A DNA stretch of 64,000 nt, taken from Micromonospora mirobrigensis (GTDB lineage Bacteria; Actinomycetota; Actinomycetes; Mycobacteriales; Micromonosporaceae). The notes beneath the pieces were generated by a model. It saw only the letters and a program-made list of their open reading frames with translations. It made no database searches and was not told the origin of the DNA. The stretch spans positions 214,174 through 278,173 of the forward strand of contig NZ_FMCX01000008.1 of assembly GCF_900091555.1 (NCBI RefSeq), in the 5' to 3' direction. Made by a program: the position numbers and the translations under genes. Positions 8,267 to 16,580 of the stretch are shown in pieces; position 1 is the first letter of the stretch; the number at the start of each line of letters is the position of its first letter.

Positions 8267-8746
8267 TCAGCCCATGCCGCGCGCCTGCTCGAAGATCAAA
8301 CTCGTCTGGGTGTGCTGCACCACCGGATCCACCGCCAGGTGGTCCAGCACGAAGTCCCGCAGCGCGTCACCCGACGCGGCCCGCACGTGCAGCACGTAGT
8401 CCTCCGCACCGGCCACGTGGAACACCGACACCACCCCGGGCAGCCGCACCGACCGGGCCCGGAACGCGTCCACCGCCGCCCGCTCGTGCGCGGTCAAGCG
8501 CACCGAGACCAGCGCCTGCAACGGCAGACCCACGGCGGCCGGATCCACCTCGGCGTGGATGCCGCGGATCGCCCCGCACTCACGCAGCGCCCGGGTCCGG
8601 GTCAGGCAGGTCGACGGCGCCACCCCCACCCGCTCGGCGAGGGCGTTGTTCGGCAGGCGGCCGTCCACGGCCAGCTCGGTCAGGATCGCGCGGTCGACGT
8701 CGTCCAGGGCGGCAAACGGCCGCACATCGTTCGGTGCGAGGGGCAT
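8267..8746 (-). CDS. Lrp/AsnC family transcriptional regulator
   Basis: 159 residues. An N-terminal helix-turn-helix (LDDVDRAILTELAVDGRLPNN onward, with RVGVAPSTCLTRTRAL as recognition segment) is followed by a RAM/AsnC ligand-binding domain (VSVFHVAGAEDYVLHVRA). Such proteins form octamers and sense amino acids. The ATG at 8746 is where family homology begins; the open frame runs further upstream without homology. It is divergent from the Cys/Met PLP enzyme, and a palindrome lies between them, so control of that enzyme in response to an amino acid is likely (inference). Confidence 0.88.
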   Translation of the reverse strand: MPLAPNDVRPFAALDDVDRAILTELAVDGRLPNNALAERVGVAPSTCLTRTRALRECGAIRGIHAEVDPAAVGLPLQALVSVRLTAHERAAVDAFRARSVRLPGVVSVFHVAGAEDYVLHVRAASGDALRDFVLDHLAVDPVVQHTQTSLIFEQARGMG

Positions 8747-8791
8747 CCCGCCATCATTCTCCGAACATCCTTCCGCCGAAAGACACGGACG

Positions 8792-8801
8792 AGAATCTTC
8801 T
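8792..8801. promoter_or_regulatory. Candidate Lrp-type operator
   Basis: agaatcttct (arms agaa/ttct) within cgagaatcttctacg, in the 101-bp divergent region between the Lrp gene and the PLP-enzyme gene. A second, wider pair cgaacat (8762-8768) and atgttcg (8829-8835) brackets it. Lrp/AsnC proteins commonly bind such spaced palindromes. Confidence 0.45.
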
Positions 8802-8847
8802 ACGGATATGTTGCCCTGCGTGCGGCGCATGTTCGACGCTTCCGGGC

Positions 8848-10008
8848 ATGACGACCCTGGACACCCGAGCCGTGCACGCCGGACGCGACGACCTGTCCGC
8901 GCTCGGGGTCCACGTGCCGCCCATCGACCTCTCCACCACCAACCCACTGCCCTCCGTCGACGCCGGCGGCGACGCGTACGAACTGCTGGCCACCGGCGGC
9001 ACCCTGCCCGCCGACGGCACCAGCGCCGTCTACCAGCGGCTCTGGAACCCCACCGTGGCCCGCTTCGAGACCGCGCTGGCCGAACTCGAAGGCACCACCG
9101 ACGCCGTCGCCTTCGCCAGCGGCATGGCCGCCCTCACCGCCGCCCTGCTTGCCGCCACCCGCGACGGGAAGCGGCACGTCGTCGCCGTCCGGCCGCTCTA
9201 CGGCGGCACCGACCACGTGCTCGCCACCGGCCTGCTCGGCACCGAGGTCAGCTGGGCACGGCCGGCCGAGGTCGCCGCCGCCGTCCGCCCCGACACCGCG
9301 CTGGTGATCGTCGAGACCCCGGCCAACCCCACCCTCGACCTGGTCGACCTCACCGCCCTCGCCGAGGCCGCCGGCGACGTCCCGCTGCTGGTCGACAACA
9401 CCGTCGCCACCCCCGTCCTCCAGCAGCCCGCCCGGCACGGCGCCGCACTCGTGCTGCACAGCGCCACCAAGAGCATCGGCGGCCACGGCGACGTGCTCGC
9501 CGGGGTGATCGCCTGCGACGCCGGCTGGGCCGCCCGACTCCGCCAGGTCCGCGCCGTCACCGGCGCCGTCCTGCACCCGCTCGGGGCGTACCTGCTGCAC
9601 CGCGGCCTGCAGACCCTGCCGCTGCGGGTCCGCGCCCAGTCCGCCGGCGCGGAGAAGCTCGCCGCCTGGCTCGCCGGCCACCAGGCCGTGCAGCGGGTGC
9701 ACCACCCCAGCGTGGCGGACCCGGCCGGGCTGGTCGGCCGGCAGATGTCCGGCACCGGCAGCCTGCTCGCCTTCGAGGTACGCGGCGGCAGCTCCGCCGC
9801 GGCGACGGTCGCCAACAGCTGCTCGCTGATCACCCACGCGGTGTCGCTCGGCGGGGTCGACACGCTGATCCAGCACCCGGCGTCGCTGACCCACCGGCCG
9901 GTCGAGGGGGAGGCCAAACCGGGTGGGGGACTGCTGCGGATCTCCGTCGGGCTGGAGGACCCGGAGGACCTGCGGGCGGACCTGGCGCGGGCGCTCGCCG
10001 CGATCTGA
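8848..10008 (+). CDS. Cys/Met metabolism PLP-dependent enzyme (cystathionine gamma-synthase/lyase family)
   Basis: 386 residues. Motifs are the N-terminal DTRAVHAG, the tyrosine region YQRLWNPTVARFETALAELEG, the cofactor-stacking FASGMAALTA, the PLP aspartate in LLVDNTVATP, and the Schiff-base lysine in HSATKSIGGHGDV. The C-terminal SLGGVDTLIQHPASLTH is also typical. The family includes cystathionine gamma-synthase and lyase, methionine gamma-lyase and O-acylhomoserine sulfhydrylase; the precise reaction cannot be assigned. The ATG at 8848 starts the conserved MTTLDTRAVHAG. Pairing with a divergent Lrp-type regulator favours a catabolic lyase or methionine-related role, but this is inference. 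Confidence 0.85.
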   Translation: MTTLDTRAVHAGRDDLSALGVHVPPIDLSTTNPLPSVDAGGDAYELLATGGTLPADGTSAVYQRLWNPTVARFETALAELEGTTDAVAFASGMAALTAALLAATRDGKRHVVAVRPLYGGTDHVLATGLLGTEVSWARPAEVAAAVRPDTALVIVETPANPTLDLVDLTALAEAAGDVPLLVDNTVATPVLQQPARHGAALVLHSATKSIGGHGDVLAGVIACDAGWAARLRQVRAVTGAVLHPLGAYLLHRGLQTLPLRVRAQSAGAEKLAAWLAGHQAVQRVHHPSVADPAGLVGRQMSGTGSLLAFEVRGGSSAAATVANSCSLITHAVSLGGVDTLIQHPASLTHRPVEGEAKPGGGLLRISVGLEDPEDLRADLARALAAI

Positions 10009-10084
10009 TCGGCTGGGCGGTGGGTGCCGGCCGACCCCGGTAGCTGCGGCACTCGCCGGGAGATCGTTTCTGTTCCGGCCCGGG

Positions 10085-10834
10085 TCAGGACTTGGGGCCG
10101 ACATGGCGGTCGAGGGCGGCGACCGCCTCCCGGCGGGCCACCGACAGGGACCACGGTTGGTTCATCCGCCAGGAGATGCCCAGCAGGTCGAGAGCCCACT
10201 GACAGAGACCCATGATGTCCATGGACCGGTTGGAGAACATGTACCTGGGATAGACGTACTCCTTGCCCCGGGTGACCACCCGGTTGCTGACTCGGCAGCC
10301 GTCGGAGTGGAAGAGGCCACGGAGGAAGTGGCCGGGGTGCGCCGAGAGGATCTCGCGCTGCCAGTCGGTCAGCACGATCGGGCGGTGGTGCTTCATACCC
10401 GGTCCGTGCTGCGGGAGCAGGCAGGGCCAATGGGTTGCTGTGCTCTGCACCGCGACGCAGCCCTGCTTCTGGATCCGCTGGACCTTTTTCGCGAGGACGG
10501 CCCGCATCGCCTCGTCACAGGCATCCATCAGACTGGGCCACGCGTCGGCGCAGTAGATCCGTAGGACCGGCACCCGGTCGGTGGTGACCAGATGGCCGTC
10601 TCCCAGGTAGAGGCCGAGCAGGTACGCGTACGCCGCCGGGTCGGGCGGAGGCTCCTGCTCCGGCCGGCACCGGAAGCAGCGGACGGCGCTGCCGAACACT
10701 GCTGGCTCGGGTCGATCGACACACCAGTGCCAGACCGTGGTGTACGGCAGGGAGAGGGAGCGGGCCACCGAATGGATGTTGTGGCCCCGGGCGCGGAGGG
10801 CGCGGGCGCGAGCCCGCATCTCGGGTGGATGCAC
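10085..10834 (-). CDS. HTH protein with LAGLIDADG-type homing endonuclease fold
   Basis: 249 residues. A short N-terminal helix-turn-helix (MRARARALRARGHNIHSVAR, then SLPYTTVWHW) leads into a domain with two LAGLIDADG-like motifs: AYLLGLYLGDGHL (first) and HFLRGLFHSDGCR (second), each with the Asp expected in the active site. A CRFCRP-like cysteine pair (CFRC) precedes them. It may be a free-standing endonuclease-derived regulator, as in WhiA-like proteins, or an active nuclease. The open frame extends upstream through tRNA-Leu, so the start must lie after it. GTG 10834 is listed; ATG 10819 is an alternative, and neither has a good ribosome site. It begins 32 bases after the tRNA. Confidence 0.7.
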   Translation of the reverse strand: MHPPEMRARARALRARGHNIHSVARSLSLPYTTVWHWCVDRPEPAVFGSAVRCFRCRPEQEPPPDPAAYAYLLGLYLGDGHLVTTDRVPVLRIYCADAWPSLMDACDEAMRAVLAKKVQRIQKQGCVAVQSTATHWPCLLPQHGPGMKHHRPIVLTDWQREILSAHPGHFLRGLFHSDGCRVSNRVVTRGKEYVYPRYMFSNRSMDIMGLCQWALDLLGISWRMNQPWSLSVARREAVAALDRHVGPKS

Positions 10835-10866
10835 CCGGGCATCATCGAACAGGTGTGTGACAAAAG

Positions 10867-10949
10867 TGCCGGGAGCGGGACTCGAACCCGCAAGCCCTTT
10901 CGGGCAGAAGTGTTTGAGACTTCCGTGTATTCCGTTCCACCATCCCGGC
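10867..10949 (-). tRNA. tRNA-Leu (anticodon CAA)
   Basis: 83 nt. Acceptor stem GCCGGGA/TCCCGGC with discriminator A, D-arm GGTGGAACGGAATACAC, 5-bp anticodon stem GAAGT/ACTTC around loop CTCAAAC (anticodon CAA). A long variable arm has stem GCCC/GGGC, and the T-arm is GCGGG-TTCGAGT-CCCGC. The long variable arm is typical of class II tRNAs such as leucine. CCA is not encoded; the 3' end is followed by CTTTTG. It reads UUG codons, which are rare in this GC-rich genome. Confidence 0.95.
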
Positions 10950-10960
10950 GAGTTGCCGCA

Positions 10961-10966
10961 ACTGTA
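10961..10966 (-). promoter_or_regulatory. -10 box for tRNA-Leu
   Basis: On the minus strand TACAGT lies 11 bases upstream of the mature tRNA 5' end, a good fit to actinobacterial TANNNT. No clear -35 is seen. Confidence 0.45.
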
Positions 10967-11030
10967 CCCGACTAGGCTCATGCGGGAGCATGGGTGGTAG
11001 CCGTGCCGGGATCGATGGTGGGAGTGGCTC

Positions 11031-11651
11031 GTGGCCGAGACGCAGACGGATGCCGAGCGCAGGCGGGTACTGATCGCCGAGGACGAGGCGCTGATCCGAC
11101 TGGACCTGGCCGAGATGCTGGTCGAGGAGGGTTACGAGGTCGTCGGCGAGGCCGGTGACGGCGAGACCGCCGTGCGGCTGGCCGAGGAACTGAAGCCGGA
11201 TCTGGTCATCCTCGACATCAAGATGCCGATCATGGACGGGCTGGCCGCCGCCGAGCGGATCGCCGGCGCCCGGATCGCTCCGGTGATCATCCTGACCGCG
11301 TTCAGCCAGCGTGACCTGGTCGAGCGGGCCCGGGCGGCCGGCGCGATGGCGTACCTCGTGAAGCCGTTCCAGAAGAGCGACCTGGTGCCGGCGGTGGAGA
11401 TCGCGCTGTCCCGCTACTCGGAGATCGCCGCGCTGGAGGCGGAGGTCGCCGGCCTGACCGACCGCTTGGAGATCCGCAAGACCGTCGAGCGGGCCAAGGG
11501 CGCGCTGATGACGACGTACGGGATGACCGAGCCCGAGGCGTTCAAGTGGATCCAGCGCACCGCGATGGACCACCGGATGACCATGAAGGAGGTCGCCGAG
11601 CGGATCCTCGCCGAGACCGCCGGCGGCGAGGTGGCCCAGCCGACCGCCTGA
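11031..11651 (+). CDS. pdtaR: ANTAR-domain response regulator (PdtaR-type antiterminator)
   Basis: 206 residues. A receiver domain (about 12-130) holds the acidic pair in IAEDEA, the phospho-acceptor Asp in VILDIKMP, the Thr in ILTAFS and the Lys in YLVKPF. A short coiled linker and an ANTAR RNA-binding domain (about 140-200, ERAKGALMTTYGMTEPEAFKWIQRTA, split here for length) follow. It matches M. tuberculosis Rv1626/PdtaR in architecture and in position upstream of polA. When phosphorylated it binds dual-hairpin RNA and prevents termination. The GTG start has ggag at 11021-11024. No cognate histidine kinase is in the window. Confidence 0.92.
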   Translation: MAETQTDAERRRVLIAEDEALIRLDLAEMLVEEGYEVVGEAGDGETAVRLAEELKPDLVILDIKMPIMDGLAAAERIAGARIAPVIILTAFSQRDLVERARAAGAMAYLVKPFQKSDLVPAVEIALSRYSEIAALEAEVAGLTDRLEIRKTVERAKGALMTTYGMTEPEAFKWIQRTAMDHRMTMKEVAERILAETAGGEVAQPTA

Positions 11652-11713
11652 CCGGCGCAGGCGTACCCGTTCGCGGGGCGTCGCGCAGCGGCGCGCGTCG
11701 ATAGCATCGGGGC

Positions 11714-12928
11714 GTGCCCGTCCGTCGTGTGCTCGTGGTGCTCGGCCTGCTCGCCGGGCTGGTGGCCGGCTGTGTGTCGGCCGGGCCGCGACCGGGCGGC
11801 CGGCCGTCGCCGTCAGCGCCGGGCGGCGCATCGCCACCGGGTGCCGGATCGGCGCCGGCGGCGCCGCTGGACTGGCGGCCGTCGACCCTTCCGCCGCCGC
11901 CCGGCCCGGCCGGGCGGGCGATGCCGCGCGACGCGGTGGTCTGCGCCGGCCGCTGGTACGTGGTGGGCGCCCTCGCCGACCCCTCCGGCGCGACCCGTCC
12001 GGCCGCCTGGAGCAGCCCGGACGCCTCGACGTGGACGCCGCTGCGGATGACCGCCCGGTCGCCGTACGGGGCGGAGAACGTGCTGTCGGCGGTGGGCTGC
12101 CGGGACGGCCGGATCGCGGCGGTCGGGGCGAAGAGCGGTGGCGTGCACGGCAATCCGCGGGTGAGCAGCTGGCGGCAGGTGGCCGACGGCTCGCTGGTGG
12201 AGGTGCCGGCGGAGTTCGAGCTGTTCGGCGGCCCGGACGCGGTGAACGTGGGCCGGATCGTCGGTGGCCGGCGGGGCTGGCTGATCGCGGGCAACCGGGC
12301 GTCCGGGGCGGCGGCCTGGCTGTCCCTGGACGCGACCGGTTTCGGCCTGGTCAGCGGCGTACCCGGATTGGCGGTCGACGGGGCGGGCCGGCCGTGGGCG
12401 GCGGACGCGGCGGCGGTGCCGGGGGGTTGGCTGCTGGTGGGTTCGGTGCTGCCGGCGGGCCGCGCGGACGTCGATCCGGCGGTCTGGGCCTCGGCGGACG
12501 GCCGGGTCTGGCGGCGGGAGGTGCTCTCCACCGACGGGGTCCCGGAGGACCTGCAGCGGGTGGTCCCGGCAGGGGAGCGGCTGGTGGCGGTCGGCCGGCG
12601 CGGCGCCGGTTTCGGCGCCTGGGTGGCCGGTGCGGACGGCTGGCGGGCGGCGGGTGGCTTCGGCCGGGCGGCCGGCGGGGCGCCGCCGCGGGTGCTCGGC
12701 TTGGCGGCGGTCTCCGGCGGGGTGCTGGTGGCCGGGTCGGACGGTGCGGCGGCGTCGCTCTGGTTCAGCACGGACGGTGACGGTTGGTCGGGTCGCCGGG
12801 CGCCGGTGGCGCTGCCGGCGGGTGCGGACGCGACGGTGGCGCTGGCCGGCTCCGGTGACCGGGTGCTGCTGCTGGTCGACGGCGGTGCGGGCGGGGGGGT
12901 CTGGACGGCGCGGTTGCCGGCCGGGTGA
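11714..12928 (+). CDS. Predicted secreted lipoprotein, beta-propeller-like
   Basis: 404 residues, function unknown. The N-terminus has a signal with lipobox LVAGC (Cys20), then a Pro/Ser/Gly-rich spacer to about residue 60. Repeated blades of the pattern WSSPDASTW, WASADGRVW and WFSTDGDGW, each about 110-130 residues apart and preceded by GG-WLL(V/I)(V/A)G, suggest a sialidase- or BNR-like propeller anchored outside the membrane. A -10-like TAGCAT at 11702-11707 is 6 bases before the GTG start, so the mRNA is probably leaderless. Its neighbours give no hint of function. Confidence 0.75.
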   Translation: MPVRRVLVVLGLLAGLVAGCVSAGPRPGGRPSPSAPGGASPPGAGSAPAAPLDWRPSTLPPPPGPAGRAMPRDAVVCAGRWYVVGALADPSGATRPAAWSSPDASTWTPLRMTARSPYGAENVLSAVGCRDGRIAAVGAKSGGVHGNPRVSSWRQVADGSLVEVPAEFELFGGPDAVNVGRIVGGRRGWLIAGNRASGAAAWLSLDATGFGLVSGVPGLAVDGAGRPWAADAAAVPGGWLLVGSVLPAGRADVDPAVWASADGRVWRREVLSTDGVPEDLQRVVPAGERLVAVGRRGAGFGAWVAGADGWRAAGGFGRAAGGAPPRVLGLAAVSGGVLVAGSDGAAASLWFSTDGDGWSGRRAPVALPAGADATVALAGSGDRVLLLVDGGAGGGVWTARLPAG

Positions 12929-13114
12929 GGCGCCGGCGCCGGGCTTCGAGAAACCGAGAATTGTCGCTCTCCGTTGTTTCCGGCACGTGTCGGATCCCCG
13001 ATTTTCCCGTTGCGTGAGAGCGCGTGTTACAGCATCGCCGTCGATGCGGCCACTCAACGTAACGGTTAGGTCAACCCCGGTTCGCAGGTATTCCGGCGTG
13101 CCCCGCCGGTGGGA

Positions 13115-13120
13115 TAACGT
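13115..13120 (+). promoter_or_regulatory. Possible -10 box of the liv operon
   Basis: TAACGT about 100 bases before livK in the 291-bp gap (12929-13219). No clear -35. The same gap holds aac/gtt half-sites around 13055-13085 (aacggttaggtcaaccccggtt) that could be operator material. Confidence 0.3.
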
Positions 13121-13219
13121 CCCGGCCCAGACCGGGATCGCGGTCGGTCCGGCCTACCCCTCGCAAGGTCCAATCTGCGCTGGGTGGTCCGGGCCTTCGG
13201 ACGGAGGAGGGTACGAGCC

Positions 13220-14386
13220 GTGAGGCAGAAGCTCGCACGGGTGCTCGGTGGTGTGGCCATCAGCGCGCTCGTTATCAGCGGCGCCGCCGCGTGTAAGGCC
13301 GACAGTGGTAACGAGGGTGGCGGCAGCTCGGCCGCCTGCGATCTGAAGATCGGTTTCTTCGGCCCGCTGACCGGTGACGCCGCGGGTCTCGGTATCCACA
13401 TGCGCAACGGCACCAAGCTCGCGATCGACCAGTACAACAAGGACAACGCGGACTGCAAGGTCAACCTTCAGGAGTACGACTCGCAGGGTGACCCGGCCAA
13501 GGCGCCGGCGCTGGCCCAGCAGGCGGTCGGCGACAACAAGGTCGTGGGCATCATCGGGCCGGCGTTCTCCGGTGAGTCCGAGGTGGCCGACCCGATCTTC
13601 GACGAGGCCGGTCTGCCGATCATCACGCCGTCGGCGACCCGTCCGAGCCTGAGCACCAAGGGCTGGAAGATCTTCCACCGGGGCGTCGGTAACGACACCT
13701 CGCAGGGCCCGGCCGCCGGCCGTTACATCAAGAACGTGCTGAAGGCCGACAAGGTGTACGTCGTCGACGACCAGTCGGCGTACGGCGCGGGCCTGGTGGA
13801 CGAGGTCAAGAAGGTCCTCGGCACCGTGGCGGGCGAGGACAAGATCCAGGTCAAGCAGACCAACTTCTCCGCGGTCGTGACCAAGATCGTCAGCAGTGGC
13901 GCGACCACGCTCTTCTTCGGTGGCTACTACACCGAGGCGGGCCTGCTGCTCAAGCAGCTGAAGGGTGCCGGCTGGAAGGGCACCATGGTCGCCGGTGACG
14001 GCGTGAACGACGCCAACTTCATCAAGGTCGCCGGCCAGCAGGTCGCCGAGGGCACCATCCTCACCTGCCCCTGCGCCCCGGCCACCGCCGCGAAGGGCTC
14101 CTTCGTCAGCGACTACAAGGCCGCGTTCGACAACGCCGAGCCGGGCACCTACGCCGACGTGTCGTACGACATCACGAAGATCTTCCTCGAGGGCATCAAG
14201 GACGGTAAGTCGACCCGCAGCGACCTGCTGAACTTCGTCAACGGCTACAACAAGGCCGGCGGCGCCACCGGCGTCACCTACAAGTTCGAGTCCAACGGTG
14301 AGCTGGACCCGGCGCAGGTGATCGTCTGGGCGTTCAAGGTGAACGCGGGCAAGGTCGTCCCGGACATCGAGATCCCGAAGGCCTGA
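13220..14386 (+). CDS. livK: Branched-chain amino acid ABC transporter, substrate-binding lipoprotein
   Basis: 388 residues with lipobox SGAAAC near residue 23 and a periplasmic-binding type I fold: CDLKIGFFGPLTGDAAGLG, GIIGPAFSGESEVADPIF, PSATRPSLSTKG and YVVDDQSAYGAGL. It captures leucine, isoleucine, valine or a related ligand outside the membrane and hands it to LivHM. The GTG at 13220 follows ggagg at 13204-13208 and gives a standard signal peptide; an in-frame upstream ATG at 13184 would spoil it. First gene of livKHMGF. A perfect hairpin downstream probably limits read-through so this component is made in excess. Confidence 0.93.
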   Translation: MRQKLARVLGGVAISALVISGAAACKADSGNEGGGSSAACDLKIGFFGPLTGDAAGLGIHMRNGTKLAIDQYNKDNADCKVNLQEYDSQGDPAKAPALAQQAVGDNKVVGIIGPAFSGESEVADPIFDEAGLPIITPSATRPSLSTKGWKIFHRGVGNDTSQGPAAGRYIKNVLKADKVYVVDDQSAYGAGLVDEVKKVLGTVAGEDKIQVKQTNFSAVVTKIVSSGATTLFFGGYYTEAGLLLKQLKGAGWKGTMVAGDGVNDANFIKVAGQQVAEGTILTCPCAPATAAKGSFVSDYKAAFDNAEPGTYADVSYDITKIFLEGIKDGKSTRSDLLNFVNGYNKAGGATGVTYKFESNGELDPAQVIVWAFKVNAGKVVPDIEIPKA

Positions 14387-14421
14387 CCGGATAACCGGTC
14401 CCGGCAGGGATACCAGACGGC

Positions 14422-14448
14422 GCGGCCGGGAGTTCGCCTCCCGGCCGC
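14422..14448 (+). terminator. Intra-operon hairpin between livK and livH
   Basis: Perfect 11-bp arms (14422-14432 and 14438-14448) with loop ttcgc, no T-tract, 31 bases before livH. Such hairpins often act as partial terminators or 3' stabilisers that raise binding-protein mRNA over permease mRNA. Confidence 0.65.
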
Positions 14449-14478
14449 ACTGTTTGGCCGCACAGTTGGAGCCCCCAC

Positions 14479-15429
14479 GTGAACTTCGATGAGCTGTTCG
14501 GGAACTTCCCGACGCTGACCATCACCGGGCTGGAACAGGGCGCGATCTACGCGCTCGTGGCCCTCGGTTACACCCTCGTCTACGGCGTCCTGCGCCTGAT
14601 CAACTTTGCTCACTCCGAGGTCTTCATGGTCGGGACCTTCGCCACCCTGTGGACCTGGCAGTTCCTCGGCTACGACCAGAACTCCGCCGCTCCGGCCTTC
14701 GGGCCGCTGCTGGTGGCGATCATCGCTGGCCTGCTGGTGGCGGCGGCGGCCTCCGCGCTGACGGCGGTGACGGTCGAGCTGGTGGCGTACCGGCCGTTGC
14801 GCCGGCGCAACGCTCCGCCGCTGGCCTTCCTCATCACCGCGATCGGCGCGTCGTTCGTGCTGGCCGAGTCGTTCGGCATCGGTACCGAGCGGGCCCCGTT
14901 CGGTATGCCCACCCTGATCCCGCAGGAGACCCTCTTCACGGTCTTCGGCGCCGGGGTGACCAACCTCCAGATGTTGATCCTCGGCATCACCCTGGTGATG
15001 ATGGTCGGGCTGGACCAGTTCGTGAACCGCAGCCGGCTGGGCCGGGGCATCCGGGCCGTGGCTCAGGACGCCGACACGGCGGCCCTGATGGGGGTCAACA
15101 AGAACCGGGTGATCCTGCTGGTCTTCGTCCTCGGTGGCATCATGGCCGGTGTGGGCGCCCTGCTCTGGGACGTCCGGTACGGCTTCACCAAGTTCAACAT
15201 CGGCTTCCTGCTCGGGCTCAAGGCCTTCGCGGCCGCGGTGCTCGGCGGCATCGGCAACCTGCGCGGGGCGCTGCTCGGCGGCCTGCTGCTCGGCCTGGCG
15301 GAGAACTACGCCGCCGGCCTGTTCGGCGGCGAGTGGAAGGACTTCACCGGTTTCGTGCTGCTGATCGTGCTGCTGATGTTCCGCCCGACGGGTCTGCTCG
15401 GCGAATCTCTCGGGAGGGCGCGCGCATGA
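14479..15429 (+). CDS. livH: Branched-chain amino acid ABC transporter permease LivH
   Basis: 316 residues, about eight membrane segments. Family signatures are the N-terminal GLEQGAIYALVALGYTLVYG and NFAHSEVFMVGTF, and the coupling-loop region RGIRAVAQDADTAALMGV that contacts the ATPases. It forms the channel with LivM. The stop overlaps the livM start (ATGA), showing translational coupling. Confidence 0.93.
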   Translation: MNFDELFGNFPTLTITGLEQGAIYALVALGYTLVYGVLRLINFAHSEVFMVGTFATLWTWQFLGYDQNSAAPAFGPLLVAIIAGLLVAAAASALTAVTVELVAYRPLRRRNAPPLAFLITAIGASFVLAESFGIGTERAPFGMPTLIPQETLFTVFGAGVTNLQMLILGITLVMMVGLDQFVNRSRLGRGIRAVAQDADTAALMGVNKNRVILLVFVLGGIMAGVGALLWDVRYGFTKFNIGFLLGLKAFAAAVLGGIGNLRGALLGGLLLGLAENYAAGLFGGEWKDFTGFVLLIVLLMFRPTGLLGESLGRARA

Positions 15430-16580
15430 CCGCCACCGTGAACGACAAGCGCTCCGCGGGGATCAGGACCCGCTGGGCGGCGATGCCCAAGCAGGTCCGC
15501 TGGGTCGCCGTCGCGGCGTTGATCGTCTTCCTGTACGTCCTGCCCAACAAGTGGTTCTACGAGTACCTGGGCTTCCCGATCGGCAGCAAGTACTTCGCGC
15601 TGTACACCACCAGCTCGGACTTCGCCGGTGTCCTCTTCGACACCTCGGTCTTCGTCCTGCTGGCGGTCGGCCTGAACGTGGTGGTCGGCTTCGCCGGCCT
15701 GCTCGACCTCGGCTACTTCGGCTTCTACGCGCTCGGCGCGTACACGGTGGCGTTGCTGACCTCGCCGGAGAGCCGGTTCGGCACGAACTGGCCGTGGCTG
15801 GCGGCGGTGCCGCTGGCGGTGATGGTCGCGATGATCTCGGGCGTCATCCTCGGCGGTCCGACGCTGCGGCTGCGCGGCGACTACCTGGCCATCGTGACGC
15901 TCGGCTTCGCCGAGATGATCCGGCTCTACGCCGCGCGGCAGGACGGTCTGCTCCAGGGCCAACGGGGCATCCCGGCGATCCCGCACCCGCCGGGCACCGG
16001 CTCGGACGGCAAGCCGCTGTTCGGGGTGGCCGACTCCAAGCCGTACTACTGGCTGATGCTCACGCTGATCCTGGTGGTGCTGGTGCTGATCCGGAACCTG
16101 GCCAACAGCCGGGTCGGCCGGGCCTGGGTGGCGATCCGGGAGGACGAGGACGCCGCCGAGATCATGGGCGTGCCGACCTTCAAGTACAAGCTGTGGGCGT
16201 TCGCGATCGGGGCGGCCGTGGCCGGTCTGACCGGCGCGATCTTCGCCGGCAAACAGACGTTCATCAACTCCGACCAGTTCGTGCTGGAGAGCTCCATCCT
16301 GGTGCTTGCCGCGGTCATCCTCGGTGGCGCCGGCAACATCAAGGGCGCCATCGTCGGCGGTGCCATCACCTGGTACCTACCGGAGTGGCTGCGCGGCGCC
16401 GGTGACCTGGTCGGGGTGGAGTTCAACGCGTCCGAGTACCGGATCCTGATCTTCGGTCTCGTGGTCATCGTCATGATGATCTTCCGCCCGCAGGGCATCG
16501 TGCCCAACCGGCGGCGCGCGGCCGAGATCGAGGATCGGCGTAAGGAAGCGGTTCCCCAGGAGACGGTGCCCAATGAGTGA
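15426..16580 (+). CDS. livM: Branched-chain amino acid ABC transporter permease LivM
   Basis: 384 residues with an N-terminal cytoplasmic stretch (about 1-35) and around ten membrane segments. LivM signatures are GLNVVVGFAGLLDLGYFGFYALGAY (split here as GLNVVVGFAG and LDLGYFGFYALGAY), LRGDYLAIVTLGFAEM, and the ATPase-contact loop GRAWVAIREDEDAAEIMGV. The start overlaps livH by 4 bases, and the end overlaps livG by 8 bases. Pairs with LivH to form the pore. Confidence 0.93.
   Translation: MTATVNDKRSAGIRTRWAAMPKQVRWVAVAALIVFLYVLPNKWFYEYLGFPIGSKYFALYTTSSDFAGVLFDTSVFVLLAVGLNVVVGFAGLLDLGYFGFYALGAYTVALLTSPESRFGTNWPWLAAVPLAVMVAMISGVILGGPTLRLRGDYLAIVTLGFAEMIRLYAARQDGLLQGQRGIPAIPHPPGTGSDGKPLFGVADSKPYYWLMLTLILVVLVLIRNLANSRVGRAWVAIREDEDAAEIMGVPTFKYKLWAFAIGAAVAGLTGAIFAGKQTFINSDQFVLESSILVLAAVILGGAGNIKGAIVGGAITWYLPEWLRGAGDLVGVEFNASEYRILIFGLVVIVMMIFRPQGIVPNRRRAAEIEDRRKEAVPQETVPNE

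Noticed and set aside
10835..10981. N-terminal extension of the LAGLIDADG gene
   Set aside because: It reads through tRNA-Leu, which cannot be coding; the start is placed downstream of the tRNA.
12980..13005. Damage-type promoter upstream of livK (gtgtcggat then ttcccg)
   Set aside because: The second block does not fit TANNNT and is more than 200 bases from a transport gene.
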